A stretch of 5,583 nt of DNA. Source: Thermoplasmata archaeon. Lineage in GTDB: Archaea; Thermoplasmatota; Thermoplasmata; Thermoplasmatales; Aciduliprofundaceae. How positions within the stretch are numbered: the first letter of the stretch is position 1; each line of letters opens with the position of its first letter. The translations under genes were made by a program, and so were the position numbers. Shown here piece after piece: positions 1 through 5,583 of the stretch. The stretch lies in NCBI GenBank assembly GCA_021160945.1, contig JAGHBQ010000006.1, forward strand, positions 1 through 5,583. The letters run 5' to 3'. The notes beneath the pieces were generated by a model, which was not told where the DNA came from, searched no databases, and saw only the letters and a list, made by a program, of their open reading frames with translations.

Positions 1-20
1 ATCCCGGCCCCGGCCCTGAT

Positions 21-1094
21 ATGGATCTCCTTATACTCTCACGATATCCTTTTCTTCCGGAGGCAAGGGAGCATGTGGCTCATATAGAATTAGATGAACT
101 TTTCTCAGCAAAATATGAGGATGTGAGAGAATATACAAAAAAATGGATTGAGAGTTCATTTCAGAAGATTGAGCTTCCATTAATAGATGAGGCTGGAAAA
201 CTCCTCGCCTTTTATGTAGCAAAGCTCTATCTCATTGCCATGCAGGATCCTATCGTAATCCAGAGATTTGCAAATTATCTAAGAGATTCATTTGAAGAAT
301 ATCTGAGAGGTGAAGAGGATGATGTGGTGGAAAGTATAGCTTCATCACTGGGAATTAGATATAAAATTCCAAATGACGAAGTCAAAAAAATACATCTTGA
401 ATATCGCAATTATATGGTCTTCAGAATGGTTCATTTTATTGATTTTGTTAAATACACATCTAAGATAAGCGGCGAGAGTTTCCGCCTTATTAATTACCCC
501 CTTAAAGGTGGATGGCTCCCTGTAAGCAGGGAAATATTTATAAAAATCATCAGAGAAGCATTTGTGAGTAATTTTGTAAAGGAAATTAAAGAGAAAAAAG
601 GGGAGGCAAAATTTTTGAGAAAATATGTAGAAAATGATATAAGAGAAATTCTTCAGCTCAAAGACAAATTCATCTCCCAGTATTCTTCCAGAGAGCTTGG
701 TGAGGTAGAGAGCAGGGCATTTCCACCATGTATTAGGGCCATCATTGCCAATTTGAGAAGCGGAGTAAACTTACCTCATCAGGCAAGATTCTTTCTGGTT
801 ACCTTTCTTCACAGAATAGGAATGAAGAATGAGGAAATATTAAAATTATTCGCCACTGCACCAGATTTCAGAGAGGATATGACAAGGTATCAGATAGAGC
901 ACATCACTGGGAAAATATCGGGAAAGGAGTATGAAGTCCCCAAATGTGAAACTTTGAAGGCTTATGGTTTATGCCTCCGGGATGTTTCCAAAGATAAATT
1001 ATGTGAGAAGAACTGGATGACGCATCCTCTGCTCTACTATAAGCTTAGAAAGGAATGGCTCTCCAAGCATTCCAGATTCTCTGAAGGGCAGTAA
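21..1094 (+). CDS. priL: DNA primase large subunit PriL
   Basis: Regulatory subunit of the archaeal heterodimeric primase; with catalytic PriS it makes the RNA/DNA primers for replication. The 357-residue length fits archaeal PriL. The N-terminal half is helical. The C-terminal half carries the family's [4Fe-4S] domain, with four cysteines in the expected contexts: C237 in FPPC, C309 in VPKC, C318 in YGLC and C328 in DKLC. The signature TRYQIEHITG lies at 288-297 and a closing HPLLYYKLRKEW at about 335-346. All four ligands are present, so the protein looks intact. The start is the weakest part: the ATG at 21 lacks a Shine-Dalgarno site, and the frame stays open to the window edge (it would read PGPGPD before Met). 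However, the segment RYPFLPEAREHV at 8-19 resembles usual PriL N termini, so this start is reasonable. The 3' end overlaps the convergent phosphatidyltransferase gene by 50 bases. Family assignment is firm; the exact start is not. Confidence 0.93.
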   Translation: MDLLILSRYPFLPEAREHVAHIELDELFSAKYEDVREYTKKWIESSFQKIELPLIDEAGKLLAFYVAKLYLIAMQDPIVIQRFANYLRDSFEEYLRGEEDDVVESIASSLGIRYKIPNDEVKKIHLEYRNYMVFRMVHFIDFVKYTSKISGESFRLINYPLKGGWLPVSREIFIKIIREAFVSNFVKEIKEKKGEAKFLRKYVENDIREILQLKDKFISQYSSRELGEVESRAFPPCIRAIIANLRSGVNLPHQARFFLVTFLHRIGMKNEEILKLFATAPDFREDMTRYQIEHITGKISGKEYEVPKCETLKAYGLCLRDVSKDKLCEKNWMTHPLLYYKLRKEWLSKHSRFSEGQ

Positions 1095-1647
1095 GATGGC
1101 CAAGAATTGCGAATAATAATAGGACCCATGAGGAGATTGAGAAGTAGTGTCCCCACCAGAAGTACTGCACTAAGGGAAGAATTATTAGGATAAGCATTCT
1201 ATCCGCTCGGCCTAAGAGACCACCATATATTCTTTTTAATCCAACCGCCTGGGCCTGGGTACCTATATAGCTTGTAAGATAAACCCCTGTGAGAGCAAAT
1301 AACCCGAAAAGTGGCGTAGAGTATGGGCTGAGTGCAATACCAACTATTATCATTGTATCAGCATAGCGGTCAACCAGATGATCAAGAAAATCCCCTCTTC
1401 TGCTGGATAGTTTCCTCAACCTTGCAATTTTGCCATCCAGGGCGTCCATAAGGGCTGAGAGAAGAATAAACAGAAATGCAAGAAAAAGATACCCTGAGGA
1501 GAATTTGGTAAGATAGAAAGATGGTCCTCCCAGAAACGCAAATAAGAGAGAGACCAAAGTCACAGTATTGGGCTTAACTCTTAAAAATGGCTTTGCCAGT
1601 TTAGTAAGAAGAGAATCTACATTTTTACGATATTTGTTCAGTACCAT
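1045..1647 (-). CDS. CDP-alcohol phosphatidyltransferase, probable archaetidylinositol phosphate synthase
   Basis: Integral membrane enzyme that moves a phospho-alcohol group between a CDP-activated lipid and an alcohol acceptor. The 200-residue product has the complete family signature D-x2-D-G-x2-A-R-x8-G-x3-D-x3-D: D68, D71, G72, A75, R76, G85, D89 and D93. These aspartates bind the divalent metals and the last is the catalytic base in the family. About six hydrophobic spans are visible, near 27-48, 51-68, 96-110, 112-130, 150-165 and 171-188. The later segment GGLLGRADRMLILI (142-155) resembles the GRAERL region of archaetidylinositol phosphate synthases, which join CDP-archaeol to inositol 1-phosphate; that substrate call is inference, and another archaeal headgroup transferase is possible. 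The ATG at 1647 has a strong Shine-Dalgarno site (GGAGGAGAT, 6 bases away) inside the end of the kinase gene. The two genes overlap by 10 bases, suggesting coupled translation. It ends with TAA inside the convergent priL. Confidence 0.9.
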   Translation of the reverse strand: MVLNKYRKNVDSLLTKLAKPFLRVKPNTVTLVSLLFAFLGGPSFYLTKFSSGYLFLAFLFILLSALMDALDGKIARLRKLSSRRGDFLDHLVDRYADTMIIVGIALSPYSTPLFGLFALTGVYLTSYIGTQAQAVGLKRIYGGLLGRADRMLILIILPLVQYFWWGHYFSISSWVLLLFAILGHLTALQRIWNAWRAIPF

Positions 1648-2159
1648 TTGAGGATCTCCTCCGAGTAGTTTATTCTTGGAGCGAAGCTCCTATCCCTTGT
1701 TTCTATTATCTTTCTCACATCTTTGGCCACATCCCTCTCTTTCCTCCACGTGGTGTCAACCTCAAATACATTATCCTTTCCATGGTATATAATAGCTTCT
1801 GAAGTTATAAGGCTCATAGCCTCTGCTTCAACATTCTCCTTGATTTTTTCTTCTCGATAACCCCTTTTCTTCAATCTCCTCTCCAGCTCACGAGGATGGC
1901 ATCTCAAAACTATCACCATAACCACAGGCATTTCCTGGGAATAGTGGCCCTCCACAATAACTTTTTCATCCTTATCTTCTTCCATCACCCTCTTCCTTAA
2001 AACTTCGAGATCTATTACATAGCTATCCCTCTCTCCGTCCCAATACATCCACGACTCTCTATACTCTTTAAGATATATTACTCTGTACTCTCCTTCAAGA
2101 ACTTTCGCAACTGAAGTTTTCCCTGTCCCCGGGGTACCCGTGAGAGCGATCAGCATCAT
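1638..2159 (-). CDS. AK6/Fap7-type adenylate kinase (archaeal putative adenylate kinase)
   Basis: P-loop nucleotide kinase of the AK6/Fap7 family (ATP + AMP to 2 ADP). Eukaryotic members also act as ATPases in small-subunit ribosome maturation with uS11, and archaeal Fap7 is thought to do the same. The 173-residue protein begins with a Walker A loop, GTPGTGKT (8-15). It then has IVEGHYS (68-74), matching the IVDYHGCD region of human AK6, and VLRCHPRELERRLKKRGY (84-101), matching the VLRTDTNVLYERLETRGY stretch. KIKENVEAEA (105-114) follows as the conserved segment after the lid. The tail FAPRINYSEEILKWY (159-173) resembles the C terminus of archaeal family members, which supports TGA at 1638-1640 as a true stop. 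ATG codons at 2159 and 2156 are both possible; I took the first. There is no Shine-Dalgarno site, but a TATA-like box lies 25 bases upstream, so the message could be leaderless. It lies 32 bases after gatE and overlaps the next gene by 10 bases. Confidence 0.93.
   Translation of the reverse strand: MMLIALTGTPGTGKTSVAKVLEGEYRVIYLKEYRESWMYWDGERDSYVIDLEVLRKRVMEEDKDEKVIVEGHYSQEMPVVMVIVLRCHPRELERRLKKRGYREEKIKENVEAEAMSLITSEAIIYHGKDNVFEVDTTWRKERDVAKDVRKIIETRDRSFAPRINYSEEILKWY
1654..1662 (-). promoter_or_regulatory. Shine-Dalgarno site of the phosphatidyltransferase gene
   Basis: The minus strand reads GGAGGAGAT-CCTCAA-ATG, a strong site 6 bases before the ATG at 1647 and inside the kinase coding sequence. 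The site is part of a near-palindrome (GAGG-AGAT-CCTC, 1650-1661) that could fold into a short hairpin hiding it until ribosomes on the kinase gene pass through. Confidence 0.7.
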
Positions 2160-2180
2160 AAAGGAAAAGACTTGGAGATT

Positions 2181-2188
2181 ATTAAAAA
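2181..2188 (-). promoter_or_regulatory. Possible TATA box for a leaderless kinase transcript
   Basis: In the 32-base gap after gatE the minus strand reads TTTTTAAT, centred about 25 bases before the first ATG of the kinase gene. That gene lacks a Shine-Dalgarno site. This is the arrangement seen for leaderless archaeal transcripts. The pyrimidine-rich TCTTTTCCTTT just before the ATG, or the T-run itself, could instead end the gatDE message. No strong BRE is visible. Confidence 0.33.
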
Positions 2189-2191
2189 TAA

Positions 2192-3385
2192 CTATTCTAA
2201 AATTTCTTCTATCTTTCTCCGAAGTTTTTCACTCACAATTTTCCCATCCACCTTTCCCCGAAGTTTTTTCATCACCAGCCCCATTAAAGGTTTGAACGCA
2301 TACATTCCTTTCTCCCTTATGAAATCCATCTTCTGGGCAACAATATCATTGATTATCTCATCCACATCTATCTTCTCCTCAAACTGCTTTACTATCTCAT
2401 CGATATTTTCCCCATTGCATGCTCTCATCACAATATCATCAAGCGCCTCTTTGGAAAATTTCCCCAGAGAGAAATAGAGGAAAATTTTATCATAGTCTAT
2501 ATTCCTGCATCCGTTTATTAAGGCTCTTGCGACAAGAGTTGGATTTCCATATTTTTTAGTCAACTTTTCAAACAGGTCATCCATATCCTCTCTTATAAGC
2601 TGCCATGCCAGATCATAATTTATCCCCATGCACACAAGCTCTTGCGCCCTCTCCTCAGGTAAAGGAGGTAAATTTTCTTTCAGTTTTTCAATATATTCCT
2701 CATCAATTTTTATTGGGGGTATATCAGTTTCGGGATACATTCTTGCACCACCAGGAAGGGGTCTGAGATATTTTGTGGTTCCATCATCCTTGGGTGCTCT
2801 TGTTTCATCGGGCACGCCTTCAATCGCTTTTTTCGCCCTTTCAATAACCCTGCGAAGAGCTAGCTCTCCTCGCTCCCTTTTCTCGGCGATGATAACATAG
2901 GAATCTTTATCATTTAAATGCAATCTCTCTTTCACCCTCTCAAGCTCTTCGGAAGTGATCCCATAAGCAGGAAGCTCATCCCCATGAAAGAGTCCTTTAA
3001 CTCCCAAAACCCGAACATTTTCAGCGAACTCTCTACCAAGCCTGTACTTTCCCTGCTTTAGAACTCCTCTAAAACCCACAAGTTTTATTCCCAAAACCTT
3101 TCCACCATTTTTAAGCGAATTTCTTATTATCTTTGAAGAGGTATTCTCAAATATATCTGTGAGATCATATATCTTCTCCTCCACCATGGCATTTCTTTCC
3201 TGCAGTATTTTTGCTATCTCTTTTAGGATCTCCTGTCTCTCTATCTCATTGTTAACCCACTTTGGTATCAAATTAAGCTTTGATGCACCTTTTATCTCAA
3301 CTCTTCCCTGTCCAGTGGATATGTTTATATCCTGTCTTATTGTTCCAACCCCTCTGCGAACTTTTTTTGTTGCTCTCAGAAGATA
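2192..3385 (-). CDS. gatE: GatE C-terminal part downstream of the TGA (codons 197-593)
   Basis: The frame after the TGA carries the rest of the cradle, the AspRS-like insertion domain (about 260-390), the helical domain and the YqeY-like tail (MYAFKPLMGLVMKKLRGKVDG, 557-577, is the most typical piece). It has no convincing start of its own. CTG at codon 199 follows the GGAGGTG inside codons 189-192 by about 21 bases, which is too far. TTG at codon 235 (base 3271) has only AAGGTG some 14 bases before it and would drop 38 clearly conserved residues. The first ATG comes only at codon 263. Independent expression is therefore unlikely, and this stretch is best read as the second half of one interrupted gene. 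Confidence 0.65.
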   Translation of the reverse strand, partial: YLLRATKKVRRGVGTIRQDINISTGQGRVEIKGASKLNLIPKWVNNEIERQEILKEIAKILQERNAMVEEKIYDLTDIFENTSSKIIRNSLKNGGKVLGIKLVGFRGVLKQGKYRLGREFAENVRVLGVKGLFHGDELPAYGITSEELERVKERLHLNDKDSYVIIAEKRERGELALRRVIERAKKAIEGVPDETRAPKDDGTTKYLRPLPGGARMYPETDIPPIKIDEEYIEKLKENLPPLPEERAQELVCMGINYDLAWQLIREDMDDLFEKLTKKYGNPTLVARALINGCRNIDYDKIFLYFSLGKFSKEALDDIVMRACNGENIDEIVKQFEEKIDVDEIINDIVAQKMDFIREKGMYAFKPLMGLVMKKLRGKVDGKIVSEKLRRKIEEILE

Positions 3386-3973
3386 TCATATTCTTTCTGC
3401 CACCTCCTTTACCTGCTCTCCATTCTTCATATCAGGAGAGGTGGATATCTCAACAAGAGGTATTCCAAGCCGATCTAAGCGATAAACCACACCTCCATCT
3501 TTCTCCTCTATCTTCCTTGCCGCTTCTTCCTCAAGACATATTGTGGGAATTCTCACCCTGCCAAAGAAGGTGTCTATGTAGCCATCTACGGCAATGAGGG
3601 CAGTTCTCTGAAATCCAGAGGTGTTTGAACCGTCGATAACTATCTTCCTCATCACATGGATTTCGTCAACTATCTTGGCATGGAGCATCAGAGCTATTTT
3701 CAGGGCTATCTCTAAAGCCTCTCTATTCAACTCATGAGGAGGTTCTTCATCTGCTTCAACTAAACAGGAATTTGGTGTTACTTCATAAATAAATCTTCTT
3801 TTTTTCAAGCTCTCCTCCAATGCAGCTCTATCAATCTCTCCGAGTTCGCTCTGTGTAGGCCTCAAAACCCTTTCAAATTTATATAGGATTTCCTCGCTTA
3901 ATTCTGAATTACACTCGCAGAACAATTTCTTTGTAGCCAGTTGCTGGTGAATTTCAAGTCCACATTTTACCAT
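3386..3973 (-). CDS. gatE: GatE N-terminal part as translated up to the TGA (195 residues)
   Basis: This is the product expected if the TGA at 3386-3388 stops translation. It holds the first half of the GatB-like cradle, from LEIHQQL through [12 protein letters not shown]. It ends within the segment AERI-G-LLRATGKV of the catalytic domain and lacks the rest of the cradle, the insertion domain and the tRNA-binding tail. It should therefore not be an active amidotransferase subunit by itself. The start ATG at 3971-3973 sits in the shared sequence ATATGGTAAAATG, where it overlaps the gatD end. It is preceded by AGGAGGA seven bases upstream, which suggests translational coupling to gatD. Given separately because an automatic annotation would show it as a short gene. 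Confidence 0.7.
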   Translation of the reverse strand: MVKCGLEIHQQLATKKLFCECNSELSEEILYKFERVLRPTQSELGEIDRAALEESLKKRRFIYEVTPNSCLVEADEEPPHELNREALEIALKIALMLHAKIVDEIHVMRKIVIDGSNTSGFQRTALIAVDGYIDTFFGRVRIPTICLEEEAARKIEEKDGGVVYRLDRLGIPLVEISTSPDMKNGEQVKEVAERI

Positions 3974-5256
3974 ATGATCATCCTCCTGGCAGAAATTTCA
4001 CCTCTTAAATTCTGAGGCAAAAGCTTTATGACCTCATCCCTCTCAAAATTTCCCAGAAGCCACATGAGCTTCACATAAGCCACCTCTGGAAGCATATCTT
4101 CAAGAGGTATAACTCCAATTTTCTTCAATTTTCTTCCTGTGGAGTAGACATTCAGGTTCACTCTTCCATGAATGCACTGAGAGCTCATACCCACAACACC
4201 ACCATCCCTTATGAAATCCTTAAGCAGGGGAATCATCTCATTGCTTATATGTCCCAATCCTGTGCCCATTATTATGGCTCCATCCATTCCCTCAAGCATT
4301 CTTGTCATAAGCTCTCCACTCATTCCTGGATAATAATAGATCAGGGAAACTTTCTCGTCAAGCTTATCATAAAGCTCCACATCCTCCTCTACCTTCCTAT
4401 ACCCTTCATAGAAGATAACCTTATTACCACGAACTTCCCCAAGAGGTTGGGAGTTAACACTCTTAAAGGCATCTCTTCTGGATGTATGCATCTTCCGAAC
4501 TCTCGTACCGCGATGAATGAAACAATGATCGTCGCTGGTTGTGGCATGCATAACCACAGCAACTTCCCCCAGATCACTCTTCGCAACTCTTACAGCGGAT
4601 ATGAGATTCATATACGCATCACTGCTTGGTCTATCTGAGCTGCGCTGAGCACCCACTAAGATAACAGGTCCAGAGAGCTTTGAGAACATGAAAGAAAGAG
4701 CGGCGGATGTGTAGCTCATCGTATCTGTGCCATGGGGTATTACGACTCCATGAGACTCTTTCAATTCATCCTTGATCTTCCTTGCAAGCTGAATCCAATA
4801 GAGAGGATTCATATCCTCGCTTAGTATATTAAAGAGTACGAAGGCTTTTATATTTGCCTCCTCCTCTATTTCAGGGGCAGAGAATATGAGATCCTCTGCA
4901 GTGAGTGCTGGATGAACTGCTCCTGTTTTATAATCTATATAGCTTGCAATAGTTCCTCCAGTTGAGATTATTGATATTTGAGGAAGATCCTTTTTCTCAA
5001 ATTTATATAATGATTTTTTCTTCCTTCTAATCCCTTTCTTAATGCATTTTATCTCTTCAGGAATTAACCCTATATTGTAGCCATTATCAAGCTTGAGAAC
5101 GATGATATTTTCATCACTGAATTCATGCTTAGGCATCAAAATTCCACGAAAGGTTCCCTTTTTCGTTTTTACCTCAACAAGATCACCTGGCTCAACTTCC
5201 ATATTTGGGGAAAGGATTTTCACCTTATAAATATGCTTACTTCTTAGAGTATCCAT
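3967..5256 (-). CDS. gatD: Glu-tRNA(Gln) amidotransferase subunit D (asparaginase-like)
   Basis: GatD is the ammonia-producing half of archaeal GatDE: an L-asparaginase-type amidase that is activated when GatE holds Glu-tRNA(Gln). The 429-residue protein starts with the family's small beta-barrel domain (about 9-75, including [20 protein letters not shown]). The asparaginase fold follows: STGGTIAS (98-105) with nucleophile T102, HGTDTM (175-180) with T177 and D178, and [20 protein letters not shown] (249-268) with catalytic K255. All four catalytic residues are present. The second asparaginase lobe holds GTGLGH (331-336) and [12 protein letters not shown] (356-367), and the C-terminal NLRGEIS (416-422) is typical of GatD. 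The frame extends upstream to 5454, but I chose the ATG at 5256. It gives family length, is preceded by GGTGG six bases away, and lies about 20 bases after the start site predicted from a TATA box; the extra 66 residues would cross that promoter. It overlaps gatE by 7 bases as first gene of the cluster. Confidence 0.95.
   Translation of the reverse strand: MDTLRSKHIYKVKILSPNMEVEPGDLVEVKTKKGTFRGILMPKHEFSDENIIVLKLDNGYNIGLIPEEIKCIKKGIRRKKKSLYKFEKKDLPQISIISTGGTIASYIDYKTGAVHPALTAEDLIFSAPEIEEEANIKAFVLFNILSEDMNPLYWIQLARKIKDELKESHGVVIPHGTDTMSYTSAALSFMFSKLSGPVILVGAQRSSDRPSSDAYMNLISAVRVAKSDLGEVAVVMHATTSDDHCFIHRGTRVRKMHTSRRDAFKSVNSQPLGEVRGNKVIFYEGYRKVEEDVELYDKLDEKVSLIYYYPGMSGELMTRMLEGMDGAIIMGTGLGHISNEMIPLLKDFIRDGGVVGMSSQCIHGRVNLNVYSTGRKLKKIGVIPLEDMLPEVAYVKLMWLLGNFERDEVIKLLPQNLRGEISARRMIIW
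3981..3987 (-). promoter_or_regulatory. Shine-Dalgarno site of gatE within the end of gatD
   Basis: The minus strand reads AGGAGGA-TGATCAT-ATG: a strong site 7 bases before the gatE ATG, lying within the last codons of gatD. With the 7-base gene overlap it suggests that ribosomes finishing gatD reinitiate on gatE, keeping the two subunits in equal amounts. Confidence 0.75.
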
Positions 5257-5296
5257 AACTCGCCACCATATTTCCTGTTTTAATCGAAATAAAAAA

Positions 5297-5304
5297 CTTA
5301 AATA
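5297..5304 (-). promoter_or_regulatory. Probable TATA box of gatD and the downstream cluster
   Basis: On the minus strand the sequence reads AAGAGA-TATTTAAG: a purine-rich stretch in the BRE position followed by a TATA-like box. A start site about 25 bases downstream would fall near 5275, leaving an untranslated leader of about 19 bases that contains GGTGG (5263-5267) before the gatD ATG. This is the only gap in the cluster large enough for a normal promoter, so it probably drives gatD, gatE and perhaps the two genes after them. Confidence 0.5.
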
Positions 5305-5334
5305 TCTCTTAATGATATACCTCTGATAGGTCGA

Positions 5335-5342
5335 TTTTAATG
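5335..5342 (+). promoter_or_regulatory. Possible TATA box of the secreted-protein gene
   Basis: TTTTAATG at this position, preceded by GGTCGA, is centred about 25 bases before a plausible start site near 5363. That would give a leader of about 20 bases that includes the Shine-Dalgarno site at 5371-5379. A second AT-rich run, CTTTTAAAAA at 5358-5367, is too close to the TTG start to leave room for that site. Box quality is modest, so the position is tentative. Confidence 0.3.
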
Positions 5343-5370
5343 AATGAAAAAATCCAGCTTTTAAAAATCC

Positions 5371-5379
5371 GGAGGTGAT
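5371..5379 (+). promoter_or_regulatory. Shine-Dalgarno site that fixes a TTG start
   Basis: GGAGGTGAT pairs over its full length with the usual archaeal 16S 3' end (AUCACCUCC). It stands 3 bases before TTG at 5383. No ATG or GTG at suitable spacing opens a long frame, so this site decides the start. Confidence 0.8.
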
Positions 5380-5382
5380 GTC

Positions 5383-5583
5383 TTGAGAAAAAGTTTTGTG
5401 ATAGTAATCTTGAGCCTGGTGGTGCTCTCTGCTTTTGCCATGAGTACTTCCCAAGCAAGAGATAGCAAGATGAATAGCAACGAAGTTTCGTATGTAACAG
5501 AGCCGATGAACTACAAGGCACTTTATTATATGGAGAAAAAAATGGGATTTAGAGATCTAAACAAAAATTACAATGTGATCATA
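5383..5583 (+). CDS. Secreted or exported protein of unknown function, N-terminal part
   Basis: An open frame of 67 codons runs without a stop to the window end, so only the N terminus is seen. The start is TTG at 5383, chosen because GGAGGTGAT at 5371-5379, a near-perfect match to the 16S anti-Shine-Dalgarno sequence, lies 3 bases before it. The nearer ATG at 5378 reads only two codons before a stop. The translation begins MRKSFVIVILSLVVLSAFA, a textbook Sec signal peptide with two basic residues, a hydrophobic core of about 15 residues and likely cleavage after SQA at residues 23-25. A polar segment follows, including SYVTEPMNYKALYYMEKKMG (37-56). I do not recognise the family. No lipobox cysteine is visible, so a released or otherwise anchored surface protein is more likely than a lipoprotein. 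It is divergent from gatD and probably has its own promoter. That it is a real gene is well supported; its function is unknown. Confidence 0.75.
   Translation, partial: MRKSFVIVILSLVVLSAFAMSTSQARDSKMNSNEVSYVTEPMNYKALYYMEKKMGFRDLNKNYNVII

Larger units (their letters stand above)
2192..3973 (-). pseudogene. gatE: Glu-tRNA(Gln) amidotransferase subunit E, interrupted by an in-frame TGA at codon 196
   Basis: GatE is the tRNA-binding, kinase/transamidase half of the archaeal GatDE enzyme, which turns Glu-tRNA(Gln) into Gln-tRNA(Gln) in the cytoplasm. The full frame is 593 codons plus TAG, slightly shorter than the roughly 620-630 residues I recall for the family. In order: cradle domain from residue 1 with LEIHQQL (6-12), [20 protein letters not shown] (107-126) and [15 protein letters not shown] (162-176); an AspRS-like insertion with VKGLFHGDELPAYG (325-338); the DDGTTKYLRPLPGGARMYPETDI return to the cradle (396-418); then helical and GatB/YqeY tail domains to 593. 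Codon 196 (bases 3386-3388) is TGA where relatives have Gly, in AERI-G-LLRAT. YLLRAT and then VRRGVGTIRQD follow at once in the same frame, so this is a single nonsense codon and not an indel. The start has a good Shine-Dalgarno site and overlaps gatD by 7 bases. Apart from the TGA the frame looks well conserved, unlike an old pseudogene. Error, recent mutation or suppression remain open. Confidence 0.88.
5257..5382. promoter_or_regulatory. Divergent intergenic region between gatD and the secreted-protein gene
   Basis: This 126-base AT-rich region should hold both promoters. Apart from the two TATA candidates it contains a short inverted repeat, ATATC at 5302-5306 and GATAT at 5314-5318 with a 7-base spacer. 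One arm overlaps the gatD TATA box, a position where a repressor could act, but five-base arms may be chance. No RNA gene or longer palindrome is seen. Confidence 0.4.

Noticed and set aside
3386..3388. Selenocysteine codon in gatE
   Set aside because: The family has Gly here, not Cys; GatE is not a known selenoprotein, and I see no clear SECIS-like hairpin in the 32-base gap after the gene.
3246..3400. Frameshift in gatE between the two large open frames
   Set aside because: The gap between the two frames is exactly 38 codons and translates in the same frame as recognisable GatE sequence. The only break is the single TGA.
4168..4638. Open frame of 156 codons on the + strand inside gatD
   Set aside because: It lies entirely antisense to a strongly conserved coding region, has no ribosome site and its translation looks like no protein family. 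The same applies to the + strand frames at 2172-2477, 2628-2900, 3159-3485 and 3280-3597.
5237..5269. Ten-codon upstream frame (ATG at 5269, minus strand) overlapping the gatD start
   Set aside because: It has a weak AGGA before it and would compete with gatD, but short out-of-frame ATGs are frequent in AT-rich leaders, and the better GGTGG site serves the gatD ATG.
5257..5454. N-terminal extension of gatD by 66 codons to an ATG at 5454
   Set aside because: It crosses the likely promoter and the start region of the divergent gene, gives a protein longer than the family, and the added residues resemble nothing in GatD. The ATG at 5256 has a ribosome site and yields the usual N terminus.
1..5583. 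CRISPR array, tRNA/rRNA genes, insertion sequences or a defence cluster
   Set aside because: Nearly all the sequence is accounted for by core genes. No repeated spacer pattern, cloverleaf, transposase or terminal repeats were seen by eye.

Overview
The window is a compact stretch of archaeal chromosome. Three kinds of gene point to an archaeon: a DNA primase large subunit with the iron-sulfur cysteine set, an archaeal tRNA-dependent amidotransferase GatD/GatE pair (a system known only from archaea), and an AK6/Fap7-type adenylate kinase. TATA-like boxes about 25 bases before starts fit as well. Base composition is moderately AT-rich, and AGA/AGG (Arg) and ATA (Ile) codons are frequent, as is common in thermophilic archaea. 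A euryarchaeon, possibly a member of the Thermoplasmata, is my best guess, but the sequence alone does not settle the lineage.

Layout. On the + strand, priL (21-1094) starts almost at the left edge and runs convergently into a four-gene minus-strand cluster. Read in its own direction, that cluster is gatD (5256-3967), gatE (3973-2192), the adenylate kinase (2159-1638) and a CDP-alcohol phosphatidyltransferase (1647-1045). The cluster is tightly packed: gatD/gatE overlap by 7 bases, gatE and the kinase are 32 bases apart, the kinase and the transferase overlap by 10 bases, and the transferase shares its last 50 bases with the end of priL. At the right edge, divergent from gatD across a 126-base promoter region, begins a gene for a secreted protein (5383 onward, cut by the window end). 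It has a TTG start and a near-perfect Shine-Dalgarno site.

Roles. GatD releases ammonia from an amide donor, and GatE uses it to convert Glu-tRNA(Gln) to Gln-tRNA(Gln). The AK6/Fap7-like kinase belongs to a family that works in small-subunit ribosome maturation and nucleotide balance. The phosphatidyltransferase most resembles archaetidylinositol phosphate synthase, an enzyme of membrane lipid synthesis. PriL is half of the replicative primase. The neighbours share core housekeeping function rather than one pathway.

The main anomaly is in gatE. The reading frame is broken at codon 196 by a TGA where the family has glycine, and clear GatE homology resumes in the same frame at the next codon. 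This is a nonsense change, not a frameshift. Since archaea generally have no other route to Gln-tRNA(Gln), it is either a sequencing or assembly error, a recent mutation, or a suppressed or recoded codon. The adjacent kinase gene appears to use TGA as a normal stop, which argues against genome-wide reassignment. I found no RNA genes, CRISPR arrays, insertion sequences or long repeats, and no evidence of a new multi-gene system.
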